Positions 6,890 to 15,962 of a DNA stretch of 37,669 nucleotides are shown piece after piece. The stretch covers positions 1 through 37,669 of the forward strand of contig WGNN01000029.1 in assembly GCA_016124515.1 (NCBI GenBank), given 5' to 3'. How positions within the stretch are numbered: the first letter of the stretch is position 1; each line of letters begins with the position of its first letter. The notes under the pieces are model-generated. The model had not been told where the DNA came from and ran no database searches. It was given only the letters and a program-made list of their open reading frames with translations. The DNA is from a bacterium. Lineage in GTDB: Bacteria; Bacteroidota; Bacteroidia; CAILMK01; JACPUW01. The position numbers were made by a program, and so were the translations under genes.

Positions 6890-8884
6890 TTGGTTAAACT
6901 TCAACAAATAATTTGGGTACTTGCGGTGTTCCTGTCGCTCAAAGCGCAGGGATTTTCCGGGAGTAAGGCAGGTGGACTTCCTGCAGCAACCGACACCTTG
7001 AGCGACACGCCGTTGTACGTGCCGCCGAGCTATGTGGGCTTGTTTCCCAAGAGAGAATACGCCAAACTCTACCGTTTTGGTGTCAGCGGGTTTTACCGTT
7101 TTTTTAGCACCTACACGGCCATGGACGCACCCTATTTGCTCGATGCCAATTCCGGTGCGCTCACGCCCGACAGAAACCTGTTTATTGGCGACGACAGTCA
7201 GATGCCCAACCTGCTCCTTAATTTTTCGGGCCGACCCACCGAACAAACCGCTTGGTCGTTTGATGTGTATGCCTTTCAGTTTTTGTTTGGCAATGTGTCG
7301 CAAGCCTACAGCGGCCAAATTCCACGGGCTTTGTTGCCCACGGTTTACAATCCGCTGGCGGGCAGCAGGTTGGGGAGCAGTATGAACCTGCTTTTGGGTA
7401 TGAATCTCTACGGATCGCATGCCACCGAGCACGGCACCTTCAAAGTGGGCGTTGGTGGTTTAAAATGGGTTTCGCTCAGCGATTTAACACTTGCTTCGTT
7501 TAGAGGATACAACCGCTTTGTGCTTTTCGAACGAAATCCCTGGGATCCGATTGGCGCCGGAATTACTGAGCGCTACGATAAATTCTACTCGCAGGGCAAT
7601 ATCAATCAGGATACGCGCTGGGGCGAGCAGGCATTTCAAGGATTCAGCCTCAATGCCACTGCCTTGCCTTTGGGTTTCAATGCCAAATTGTTGTATGGAA
7701 AAACGGCGCTCAACGGCGGTTTCCTTACCATTCCCAATTCCTCGTATGGCGGCAGATTGAGCAAAGACCTGGGCAGCGGCTCATTTGTGGCGGTCAATAC
7801 CTTCAACAACCTAACTTATTCCGATAGCCTGGCAAGTCATAAAATAGGTTTTAATGTAATAACCGGCGAAACGGCACTGAACTATAAAAAGGTACAATTG
7901 CTGGTTGAAGCCGGTGCAGGCAGGTATTTCAGTCCCGAGCACGACCTGAAGTGGGGCGAGTTGGTAAATGCCAAACTTCGTTTGCCCGCCTCGCTCAGCT
8001 TTTTTCCTGTTGAGTTCAATTATTTCCGCATCAGCCAAAATGTGTTTAACAACAATGCCATTTTTTGGAACACTTCCATTATTGAAGCAAAAAACAATAA
8101 TATTCCTGCCGGCAGTGTGGGCAGTACAAGTGTGTTGCAGCCATTTGCAAGTGCCATGACACCCATTGGCTCCACCACCAACAACCGTCAGGGGCTCAAC
8201 ATCAATACCGATATTGATATCAAAAACCTGAAGTTGTCGCTGGGTTGGAGCATGGCCGGCGATTTGGTGGCGCGCAACAACCAAATTTCATTCAGCCATC
8301 CCATTAATCAATACACGCGCAGCCGCTTTTGGCGCTGGAATTTTCCTACCGGTGTAGGACCTTACAGCCGCTACAATGTGGCCTTTAGAAATGTATATGA
8401 AATTGTAAATCTAACTGACGACAGTCTGGGCGTGCCGGTGGTAGCCAAACGTTTCAGCACCATAGAAATACAGGCAAAATACCAAACCCGCCTCATGCAT
8501 AGAAAACTTTATTTCTTCATGCTCAACAGGTACCAATCGGCGCAAAGTTTTTGGTCGGCAACACCGGTTTTCAACAGCAATGCCTACCTGCGTTTGTACA
8601 GCAACCAACTGGAAGCTTATTATGAAATAAGGAAAAAGTGCATACTGAACGGCTACCTGGGTTATGAACGAAACCTGGGAAACTATAATACCGAGGTGGA
8701 CGCGCAGAGTTTTAAACCACTCAACCAAACGGGCTGGGGAACCGGGCTAGGTGTTGACGTGAGTTTGGGCAAAAATGCGGGGCTGTTCATTCGTCAGCGC
8801 TGGTTCAGCTTCAAGGATATCAATTTTAAAGATGATACCTATTCGGGGAAAGAAACTCTTGTAGAACTTAAATTATACTTTTAA
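6890..8884 (+). CDS. Putative outer-membrane beta-barrel protein, unrecognised family (OMP 1)
   Basis: A ~664-residue protein with an N-terminal hydrophobic export segment (IIWVLAVFLSLKAQG), then a long beta-rich body of alternating aromatic and polar residues with Asn/Gly turns, ending VELKLYF. A terminal aromatic after an amphipathic strand is typical of beta-barrel outer-membrane proteins. I do not recognise a named family and see no TonB-plug or SusC features. The frame has only a TTG start (6890). An ATG with a Lys-rich start at 6879 is in another frame and stops after ten codons; one extra A in the run at 6882-6887 would join it to this frame and give a textbook signal peptide. The next gene starts on the last base of its stop codon. 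It probably provides glycan binding or a pore for oligosaccharides. Confidence 0.7.
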   Translation: MVKLQQIIWVLAVFLSLKAQGFSGSKAGGLPAATDTLSDTPLYVPPSYVGLFPKREYAKLYRFGVSGFYRFFSTYTAMDAPYLLDANSGALTPDRNLFIGDDSQMPNLLLNFSGRPTEQTAWSFDVYAFQFLFGNVSQAYSGQIPRALLPTVYNPLAGSRLGSSMNLLLGMNLYGSHATEHGTFKVGVGGLKWVSLSDLTLASFRGYNRFVLFERNPWDPIGAGITERYDKFYSQGNINQDTRWGEQAFQGFSLNATALPLGFNAKLLYGKTALNGGFLTIPNSSYGGRLSKDLGSGSFVAVNTFNNLTYSDSLASHKIGFNVITGETALNYKKVQLLVEAGAGRYFSPEHDLKWGELVNAKLRLPASLSFFPVEFNYFRISQNVFNNNAIFWNTSIIEAKNNNIPAGSVGSTSVLQPFASAMTPIGSTTNNRQGLNINTDIDIKNLKLSLGWSMAGDLVARNNQISFSHPINQYTRSRFWRWNFPTGVGPYSRYNVAFRNVYEIVNLTDDSLGVPVVAKRFSTIEIQAKYQTRLMHRKLYFFMLNRYQSAQSFWSATPVFNSNAYLRLYSNQLEAYYEIRKKCILNGYLGYERNLGNYNTEVDAQSFKPLNQTGWGTGLGVDVSLGKNAGLFIRQRWFSFKDINFKDDTYSGKETLVELKLYF

Positions 8885-10596
8885 TGAGAAGATTACTTTA
8901 CATTATATTATTAGCGGGCATGTTTGGCGGTTTGCATGCACAAGATACTTCGCGCACGGTGTGGCTTTCGGGCAGGGCGCGCGGCGTTATTTATGGCGAT
9001 AAATATGCGCCGCAAAAAGGCAACGACAGCATTACTCCCGCACGACTCAACAGCGGCCATACCCTGGTTGACCTGAGTGCCAACATAAAACCCAACGACC
9101 AGACCTACATAAATGCCACGGTGCGCGTGCGCAACGATTATGGCGGATTTTGGGGCGGTGGTGTCACTTTCGATCTGCGCCAATTGTATGTAAAAGGCCT
9201 AATATCGCATGTGGTGCGCTACCAATTGGGCGATATAAATTACAAGCTCACACCCTATACTTTTTACAACAGCTCTGAGCGCAATTTTTGTCAGCCTAAA
9301 ATATTTGACGTTTACAACAACATGCTGCACTACGACATGTTCTATTATAAAAATAACACCTGGCGCCAACAAGGGGCAGCGGTTGATTTTGCCTTACAGT
9401 TTTCAAAACTGGCAGAGGAGCTGCAATTCAACTTTTTTGCCACGCGACAAAACCCTACCAATTTTGCCAATATTGGCGAAAGAATATTTTACGGCGGAAA
9501 TGTGACGCTGCTGCAAAGCAAATATTTAAACGCGGGTGTAAACTATGCCGAAATGATGGATGTAGCCGGCACAAGTTCCGATACCACGTTGTTTCACAAC
9601 CAAGTGCTTACGGGGGTGGTAAATGCCCAATATGCTACCAAAGATTGGCATTTTGTAGGAAAAACTGAATTTGGAAACAGTGCCAATTTTATAACCAAAG
9701 ACACCAATTACAACCGCATTGATGATTATTTCTACGATTTTAACGGACGCATAGAAAACAAGAAATTGGGATTTTTTGTGGACGCCGATTATAAAAATGT
9801 GGGGCCTAAATTCAGAAGCCCCGGTGCGCAATCGCTGCGATTCAATTATGCGCAAACACCGGCATTTTTGTCGAGGTATGGCAAAAACCAGGATACGCGC
9901 CCCATTTCAATGATTGATTTTTTGCGCGATGCTTCCCTCTACAACTACCGCTTATCGCCTACACTACAGGTTTATTTGCCGCGTTTTGGCAATGCACAAC
10001 CCTATGGTACAGCCACACCCAACCGCAAGGGCTACACTTTGAAAGTGGGTCAAAAAGCTTTTAAGAAATGGTACGATTGGGAAGCAAGCTACCAAAACCT
10101 GTCTGAAATAGTAGGACAGGGTACCACCGCACTGAGAAACTACAAAACAGTCAGATTGAACGCTGAATGGCATATTTCGAAAATGATGAAAACCTACCGC
10201 AAAACCATTGACTTGCAGGTGGCTTATTGGAATGAAAACACTACAAGAAAAGGCAACGAAACTTTTGAGAATGTGGATTTTACCAATACTTCTTACAGCA
10301 TAGGCGCCGAGGTGGAAACCATCAGCCGCCTGAGTATTATGTGGGGATATATGTCGTTGAAATCGAGCGGATTTGAGTCTGTGGCCATTAGGAATAGCTA
10401 CGGGCAAGTCACCGATTTCAGTAAATATGGCGACAACATTTCTGAAAGCATCAACGCCTTTGGATTAAAGTACGCTTTCTCAGAAAACAGCAGTTTGCAA
10501 TTTAATTGGCAACATTGCCTTTGGACCGATGTTAATTCTTTGATGGCTGATTACCAATTCAATCAGTTTGCCCTTATGTACAATTTGAAATTTTGA
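8884..10596 (+). CDS. Putative outer-membrane beta-barrel/porin-like protein (OMP 2)
   Basis: A 570-residue protein with a clear signal peptide (MRRLLYIILLAGMFGGLHAQ) and a long series of amphipathic beta strands rich in Tyr, Phe, Asn and Asp. Its end, FNQFALMYNLKF, has the terminal Phe recognised by the BAM machinery in many outer-membrane barrels. No TonB box, plug domain or SusD-like TPR region is visible. It overlaps the stop codons of both neighbours by one base, so it is translationally coupled. By position, in place of SusC/SusD between transporter and surface lipoproteins, it may be the outer-membrane channel or a porin-like partner for the glycan. The family is not recognised and function is inferred only from fold pattern and context. 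Confidence 0.7.
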   Translation: MRRLLYIILLAGMFGGLHAQDTSRTVWLSGRARGVIYGDKYAPQKGNDSITPARLNSGHTLVDLSANIKPNDQTYINATVRVRNDYGGFWGGGVTFDLRQLYVKGLISHVVRYQLGDINYKLTPYTFYNSSERNFCQPKIFDVYNNMLHYDMFYYKNNTWRQQGAAVDFALQFSKLAEELQFNFFATRQNPTNFANIGERIFYGGNVTLLQSKYLNAGVNYAEMMDVAGTSSDTTLFHNQVLTGVVNAQYATKDWHFVGKTEFGNSANFITKDTNYNRIDDYFYDFNGRIENKKLGFFVDADYKNVGPKFRSPGAQSLRFNYAQTPAFLSRYGKNQDTRPISMIDFLRDASLYNYRLSPTLQVYLPRFGNAQPYGTATPNRKGYTLKVGQKAFKKWYDWEASYQNLSEIVGQGTTALRNYKTVRLNAEWHISKMMKTYRKTIDLQVAYWNENTTRKGNETFENVDFTNTSYSIGAEVETISRLSIMWGYMSLKSSGFESVAIRNSYGQVTDFSKYGDNISESINAFGLKYAFSENSSLQFNWQHCLWTDVNSLMADYQFNQFALMYNLKF

Positions 10597-11609
10597 TGAA
10601 AATGAAAAATATACGCTTCCTGAAACTGTTTTTGCTCATGGCCCTGTGTTGGTCATGTCAACGCAACATGGATACCGAAGGCCCCAATTTGGTGGATTTG
10701 TATGGTAAATTTGCCGTGCTTGAACCTTTTGATGTTTCCGCGCGCGAGGTGGATTTTTCCGCCGGTTCTGATGTGTATTTCACCGCCCGTTTTTCTAAAA
10801 TAGTTGATTGGAAAATAACCATAGTGGGAGAGGAGTCGCAAGCCGAAAAAATAATAGAAGGCAAGTCTAGGGCCATTGATGTGAACAATGCCGATTGGCG
10901 GGGTGAAACCACCGTGCTGCCCATGTTCAGGGCTGAAAAGTGCAAAATACAGTTGAGCGTGGCCAATGATTCTTTGCAGTTTTACGACAGCTTGGTTATT
11001 TTAAATACCCGAATTATTGAAGGCAATCTGGTAACTGATTTTGAAGATGGATTCAACGGCAAGTGGCTTTCTTTTGTACAATCGGGCGCCGATATGTCGT
11101 TCATAATCAAAGAAGACAGCAATGCCGCACAAGGAAAACATTATTATGATATGGGCGGAAAAGTGGATTGGGATTGGCTTATTGGTATGATAGAATTTCC
11201 TGCAGATGCCATGCCCGACGGTACTTTCAACTTGACCGATAATGCCGATAACCTGTATTTCAATACCATGCTCTACTTGCCCGAAGGAATAGTGAACCCG
11301 CTGATATTGTTTCAGTTCAGGGAAGACGAAAACGACGACGGTAATTTTGACGAAGCATCGGAAGACATGTACGCGGTGGAAGTAAAGGCCGCCGCACTGC
11401 AAACGGGTTGGAATTTATTTTCCATCAAATACAGCGATTTGGCAAGTTTAAACAATGGTTCGCCGGTTGACCCCAATGGCAATGGCGTTTTTGAACCCAA
11501 TAAACTGTACCGCATTAGTGTTTTGTATTTGGCTAATCCATCATCGGGCTATGCACAAACCTATATGGATTATGTGATTTTTACCGACAAAAGCCCCTTA
11601 CAGCCATAG
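10596..11609 (+). CDS. Lipoprotein with C-terminal carbohydrate-binding-like domain
   Basis: A 337-residue lipoprotein. The signal peptide ends ...ALCWSC, giving a predicted lipidated Cys21, followed by a polar stretch with Asp/Glu. Residues ~35-140 form a beta-rich, Ig/PKD-like region. From ~145 to the end, a segment beginning VTDFEDGFNGKW and ending in YMDYVIF resembles galactose-binding-like carbohydrate-binding modules, in which an acidic motif opens the domain and a final strand with an Asp closes it. A short acidic stretch (DENDDGNFDE) may bind calcium. The ATG at 10596 overlaps the previous stop; the gap to the next lipoprotein gene is two bases. It is a candidate surface glycan-binding protein in the place usually held by SusD/SusE. 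Confidence 0.7.
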   Translation: MKMKNIRFLKLFLLMALCWSCQRNMDTEGPNLVDLYGKFAVLEPFDVSAREVDFSAGSDVYFTARFSKIVDWKITIVGEESQAEKIIEGKSRAIDVNNADWRGETTVLPMFRAEKCKIQLSVANDSLQFYDSLVILNTRIIEGNLVTDFEDGFNGKWLSFVQSGADMSFIIKEDSNAAQGKHYYDMGGKVDWDWLIGMIEFPADAMPDGTFNLTDNADNLYFNTMLYLPEGIVNPLILFQFREDENDDGNFDEASEDMYAVEVKAAALQTGWNLFSIKYSDLASLNNGSPVDPNGNGVFEPNKLYRISVLYLANPSSGYAQTYMDYVIFTDKSPLQP

Positions 11610-11611
11610 CC

Positions 11612-12841
11612 ATGAGAAAATTTGGTATTATTATTTTAGCCTTTATTACGGCTTGTGTGAGTCCGAAGCAAATGTCGCTTTTCGACGAGCCAAGCGATCA
11701 AAAAGCACCTTCGGGCATCAATGGCTTCTATGCTACCACTATTTATTCAGACTACCTGACCGACGAAATTTGGGTGTCGCCCGAAAGTAAATGCCTGAGC
11801 ATAGAAACTTCGAAAGAAATAAAACATTGGGGGCAAGCTTCGTTGCACCTTAAATGGGACAAAATGTCGCAGTCGTGCGGATGGTTGGGCATGGGCATTG
11901 GCTGGGATGGTTGGAATGGCAAAAACCTGAAACCCGTGTTGTACGATGCTGCCATATTTATGTACGTACGAACCGCCGTGGGTAGCAGGCCTTCGCTACC
12001 ATTGGCTGCTTGTTTAGAAGACTACAACGGCAGGCAAGCATGGTTGGGTTTTGGATCAAACACGCAGCAAGACAGTACAATAAGCGAAGAGTGGAGCTAC
12101 ATAGTGTTACCCATCAGCGAATTCAATTGGTATGAGCAAAACTGCGATATTGAAAACATAAAACAACTCATTATACAATTTGAGGCGGAAGGCGATGTGT
12201 ATATTGACGATATACGCATTGGCCCCTACAAAGGAAGTTTCAAAAAGCGGCTGCGCATTCCCTACCAACCTGCGGTTACCATGAATATTGACGGCAGCCT
12301 TTCCAAAGAAGAATGGTATAAGATACCCTCGGTGGCGCGTTTGGATGACAGGCCTTTATATATGCGTGCCGACAACGACAGTTTTTATCTATATTATGAT
12401 TCATACAACGTTTTTCCTCATAGAAACCACCAAACAGGTGACGAAATATGGGATGGAGATGCACTGGAGCTCGCTTTTTCAACTGAAGAAACTGCGGGTG
12501 TAAACCGAACTTATTTGCGCAGTACTGACCAACACATTGGTATTTCCATTAGCGAAAATCCTATTATTTGGGATTGGCAACAACACCGCGAACTGAGCGG
12601 TTGCCGCTTGGTGGTTAGCCACGACAGTCATTTGGGCTTAACAAGCATTGAGGCCGCTCTGCCTTGGAGCGCCTTTGGAAAATACAAACCCAAACCCGGC
12701 GTGTTATACGGTTTTGAAATGGCTCTTGACATTGGCAATGGGTCGGAACGTGTGAAACAAGTGCGCTGGAACGAAGCAAACAACGATAAATTTTATGAAA
12801 ACCCCTCGCTGTGGGGAGAAATGGTTTTAATAGAAGAATAA
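11612..12841 (+). CDS. Lipoprotein with CBM9-like C-terminal domain (surface glycan-binding candidate)
   Basis: A 409-residue lipoprotein with lipobox ITAC (Cys15). Residues ~35-205 look like a galactose-binding/CIA30-type beta sandwich ending VYIDDIRIGPY. Residues ~215-409 match the CBM9-like pattern: a start of IDGSLSKEEWYKIPS, a YLYYDSYN strand, WDGDALELAF, then YGFEMALDIGNGSER and a closing NPSLWGEMVL. This fold is typical of carbohydrate-binding domains on secreted glycanases and of some outer-membrane-associated proteins. No catalytic residues are apparent. It sits between the other lipoprotein and the GH3 enzyme with no intergenic space, so it probably helps hold the glycan at the surface. 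Confidence 0.75.
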   Translation: MRKFGIIILAFITACVSPKQMSLFDEPSDQKAPSGINGFYATTIYSDYLTDEIWVSPESKCLSIETSKEIKHWGQASLHLKWDKMSQSCGWLGMGIGWDGWNGKNLKPVLYDAAIFMYVRTAVGSRPSLPLAACLEDYNGRQAWLGFGSNTQQDSTISEEWSYIVLPISEFNWYEQNCDIENIKQLIIQFEAEGDVYIDDIRIGPYKGSFKKRLRIPYQPAVTMNIDGSLSKEEWYKIPSVARLDDRPLYMRADNDSFYLYYDSYNVFPHRNHQTGDEIWDGDALELAFSTEETAGVNRTYLRSTDQHIGISISENPIIWDWQQHRELSGCRLVVSHDSHLGLTSIEAALPWSAFGKYKPKPGVLYGFEMALDIGNGSERVKQVRWNEANNDKFYENPSLWGEMVLIEE

Positions 12842-15115
12842 ATGAGTTGCATGAAAATAAATACCACCACCTTGCTCGCCGCCATTATATTTATGGTGGC
12901 CACTTCCTGCAAACAACAACAGGAAAAGAAAACTGCGGTTGAACACGCTCCGGCTGCAACGGAAAGCCACAGCGATATGCTGGCTTTATTACAAAAAATG
13001 AGCTTGAAAGAAAAAATAGGTCAGATGACACAGCTCAATATTGACGTGGTAAGCAAGGGTGAAATCTACAACCTTGTGGAGCCGCACCAACTTGATGAGG
13101 AGAAGCTGAAAAAGGCCTTAGTTGAATATGGGGTGGGCAGCATACTCAACGTGGGCGGCCATGCCTACAGCTTGGCGCATTGGCAGGAAATTATTGCACA
13201 AATACAGCATACCGCCACAAACGACACCCGTCTGGGCATTCCGGTTTTGTATGGAATTGATGCTATACATGGCGCCAATTATGTATTGGAAGGCACCTTG
13301 TTTCCACAGCAATTGGCTCAGGCAGCCACATTTAATCCGCAGTTGGTAAAGCGCGCTGCCGAAATAACCGCCTACGAAACCAAGGCATGTGGCATTCCCT
13401 GGAACTTCAGTCCGGTGCTCGATTTGGGCCGACAGCCCCTTTGGTCGCGCTTTTTTGAAACCTACGGCGAAGATGTGTTGCTGGCCAAAACCATGGGCGA
13501 AGCGGTCATTAGCGGTTATCAGGGCGATAATGCGGCTGATGCCGAACACCTGGCGGCCTGTATGAAACACTTTTTTGGTTATTCGCTGCCTTTTACCGGC
13601 AAAGACCGCACTCCGGTTTACCTGCACGAGCGTCAGTTGCGCGAATATTTTTTGCCTACTTTCCAAAAAGCCATTGAAACCGGCGCGCTCAGCATCATGA
13701 TTAATTCGGGCGAACTCAACGGAATTCCCGTGCATGCCGACAAAGCCATCCTAACCGATTTGCTGCGTGATGAGCTACATTTTGAAGGTGTGGCCGTGAC
13801 CGACTGGGAAGATATAATGAAGCTGAACAACATACACAAAGTGGCGCCTACGCTAAAAGATGCGGTGGCTATGGCTGTAAACGCCGGAATAGACATGAGC
13901 ATGGTGCCCAACGACTACCAATTTTCTGATTTGCTGCTCGAGCTGGTACAAGAGGGCCGTGTGAGCGAAAAACGCATTGATGAAAGTGTGCTGAGAATTT
14001 TAATCATGAAGAAAAAATTGGGTTTGTTTGAAAATCCGATTCCCTTCAAAACATACAATTACAACAAAGTGGGCTCTGCCGAATTTGCGGAAGCAAGCTA
14101 CCAAACCGCCTGCGAAGCCATAACCCTGCTCAAAAACGAAAACAACAACCTGCCCTTGAATGCCAATGCCAAATTGTTGGTGGTAGGCAATGGAGCAAAA
14201 TCGCTCACAAAACTCAATGGCGCATGGTCGCGCACCTGGCAAGGCACCGACCCAACTTATGACGACCACACCAAACAAACGGTTTTTGAAGCCTTGCAAA
14301 ACAACTTTGCGCAAGTGGTTTATGTAGATGCAAATGCCGGATTCAATGCATCGCAATTGAAGGGTGTGGAGCAAGTGCTGGTATGTTTGGCAGAAAGGCC
14401 ATCGACCGAAAAACCCGGCGATATAGACAACCTGCATCTGGAAAACAGCACAACCGATTGGCTCAAAAAAGCAGCCGCGTACAAGCTGCCCATTACCTTG
14501 GTTTTGTTGGAAAACCGTCCGCGCATCATCACAGAGTTGGAGCCCCATTGCGCTTCCATAATTATGGCCTATCAGCCCGGAAACGAAGGCGGCAGGGCAG
14601 TAGCCGATATTATTTCAGGGAAAGTAAATCCCAGCGGGCGCTTGCCTTTTACGTATCCGCGCCACACCAATTCGTTGCTTACCTACGACCATAAATACAC
14701 CGAAGAACTGGATACCGCCTTTGGCATGAATGCCTTCAACCCCTTGTACCATTTTGGTCATGGTTTGTCGTACGCCGCGTTTTCCTACACCAATTTGGCC
14801 ATCAGCAAGGATACCATGAGTGGCAATGAGTCAGTTGAAATATCGATACAGGTAGAAAATACCTCAGATTTGGATGGAAAGGAAACGGTCTTGTTGTTTG
14901 TTTCAGACCGATTTGCCTCCATCACCCCAAGTGTAAAACGCCTGCGCGGGTTTCAAAAGCAAATGATAAAAGCCAAAACCACTGCCACTTACACCTTTAC
15001 CCTAAGCGCTGCGGATTTGCAATTTGTAGATGCCAACAACCAATGGATAGCCGAGGAAGGCTGGTTCGATGTTCAAATTGGCGATTTGGGAACTTCTTTT
15101 TACTACAAACCATAG
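12842..15115 (+). CDS. GH3 beta-glucosidase, lipoprotein
   Basis: A 757-residue family 3 glycoside hydrolase. A lipoprotein signal ends VATSC (Cys23). The (alpha/beta)8 domain (about 45-410) contains GVGSILNVGG, PVLYGIDAIHG, and KHFFGY in the substrate-binding site. The nucleophile is D321 in VAVTDWEDI, the conserved SDW-type motif. The second alpha/beta domain (about 425-640) includes GNEGGRAVADIISGKVNPSG and the family motif GRLPFTYPR. A fibronectin-like C-terminal domain follows (LSYAAFSYTNL ... PSVKRLRGF). It removes terminal beta-linked glucose from oligosaccharides, most likely in the periplasm or at the outer membrane. It directly abuts the previous stop codon; a second ATG at 12851 would also work. 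Specificity (1,3- versus 1,4- or 1,6-linked) cannot be read from the sequence. Confidence 0.93.
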   Translation: MSCMKINTTTLLAAIIFMVATSCKQQQEKKTAVEHAPAATESHSDMLALLQKMSLKEKIGQMTQLNIDVVSKGEIYNLVEPHQLDEEKLKKALVEYGVGSILNVGGHAYSLAHWQEIIAQIQHTATNDTRLGIPVLYGIDAIHGANYVLEGTLFPQQLAQAATFNPQLVKRAAEITAYETKACGIPWNFSPVLDLGRQPLWSRFFETYGEDVLLAKTMGEAVISGYQGDNAADAEHLAACMKHFFGYSLPFTGKDRTPVYLHERQLREYFLPTFQKAIETGALSIMINSGELNGIPVHADKAILTDLLRDELHFEGVAVTDWEDIMKLNNIHKVAPTLKDAVAMAVNAGIDMSMVPNDYQFSDLLLELVQEGRVSEKRIDESVLRILIMKKKLGLFENPIPFKTYNYNKVGSAEFAEASYQTACEAITLLKNENNNLPLNANAKLLVVGNGAKSLTKLNGAWSRTWQGTDPTYDDHTKQTVFEALQNNFAQVVYVDANAGFNASQLKGVEQVLVCLAERPSTEKPGDIDNLHLENSTTDWLKKAAAYKLPITLVLLENRPRIITELEPHCASIIMAYQPGNEGGRAVADIISGKVNPSGRLPFTYPRHTNSLLTYDHKYTEELDTAFGMNAFNPLYHFGHGLSYAAFSYTNLAISKDTMSGNESVEISIQVENTSDLDGKETVLLFVSDRFASITPSVKRLRGFQKQMIKAKTTATYTFTLSAADLQFVDANNQWIAEEGWFDVQIGDLGTSFYYKP

Positions 15116-15119
15116 TTCA

Positions 15120-15956
15120 ATGATGCGATTTTTATATACGGCCCTGCTTATAATGCTTGTTTTTGCAAGCAACTCGTGCCGACAGGATCCGCCGCCTTTT
15201 GGCGAACGTACTGGCGATAGTTTGTTTTTTTCTGGAAGGTTTTGGACCATAAAAACCTTTGAAAACAGCACCATGGGGCCGGGGCCCAATTATTTCTCAA
15301 ACCACCCCAACCACCTGTGGGTTGACTCCAAAGACCGCCTGCACCTGACCATAAAACAAACCAACAACAAGTGGTATGCTACCGAAGTGGTGAGCACCGA
15401 TACGATGGGCTACGGCACGTACCGTTTTACCATAGTGGGCAATTTGTACGACATACCCGCCAACATTACCTTGGGTTTGTTTACCTGGGACAACAATACA
15501 TTTTACAGCGATGGCAACAGCGAAGTGGATATAGAATTCAGCAAATGGGGCGATACGGCGAGCAACCAAACCCTCAACTATGCAGTGCAGCCTGTTGCTT
15601 TCGGGCCCGTGTTTGCCGAACGACACAACAACCCGCAACTTGAAAATCCCGCGCTGTTGAATGGCGAAAGCACACATGAATTTACCTGGACGCCCGACTC
15701 CATAGTGTGGAACAGCTATGCAGGCAAAGAGGCCAAACCCGAAGCAAAAATTGCCCACTGGACCTTTGACAAAAACCATCCTTCGAGGGTAAAAAATGAG
15801 AATGGCAACCAATCAAAACCCATATTGATACCTGCGCCGGGCAACAGCACCAATACCCGCCTCAACTTTTGGGTGCAAACCTGGCAAAGTGCCGGTCCAC
15901 TCGATGGCCAGAACTACGAAATAATGGTCACCAATTTTGAATTCAACCCCCTGTAA
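15120..15956 (+). CDS. GH16 family endo-beta-glucanase-like lipoprotein
   Basis: A 278-residue protein with a lipoprotein signal (LVFASNSC, Cys20) and a single GH16 jelly-roll domain. The catalytic motif is E135-V-D137-I-E139 in NSEVDIEFSKWG, giving nucleophile and acid/base in the ExDxE arrangement without the extra residue of the ExDxxE laminarinase type. Upstream, RLHLTIKQ and YGTYRFTIVG are typical GH16 strands, and LNFWVQTW lies near the C-terminus. It would cut internal bonds of a beta-glucan or galactan; linkage is not predictable from the motif alone. I chose the ATG at 15120, four bases after the GH3 stop, since it begins the signal peptide. It is probably surface-exposed and the first enzyme to act on the polymer. 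Confidence 0.9.
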   Translation: MMRFLYTALLIMLVFASNSCRQDPPPFGERTGDSLFFSGRFWTIKTFENSTMGPGPNYFSNHPNHLWVDSKDRLHLTIKQTNNKWYATEVVSTDTMGYGTYRFTIVGNLYDIPANITLGLFTWDNNTFYSDGNSEVDIEFSKWGDTASNQTLNYAVQPVAFGPVFAERHNNPQLENPALLNGESTHEFTWTPDSIVWNSYAGKEAKPEAKIAHWTFDKNHPSRVKNENGNQSKPILIPAPGNSTNTRLNFWVQTWQSAGPLDGQNYEIMVTNFEFNPL

Positions 15957-15962
15957 TAAAAC

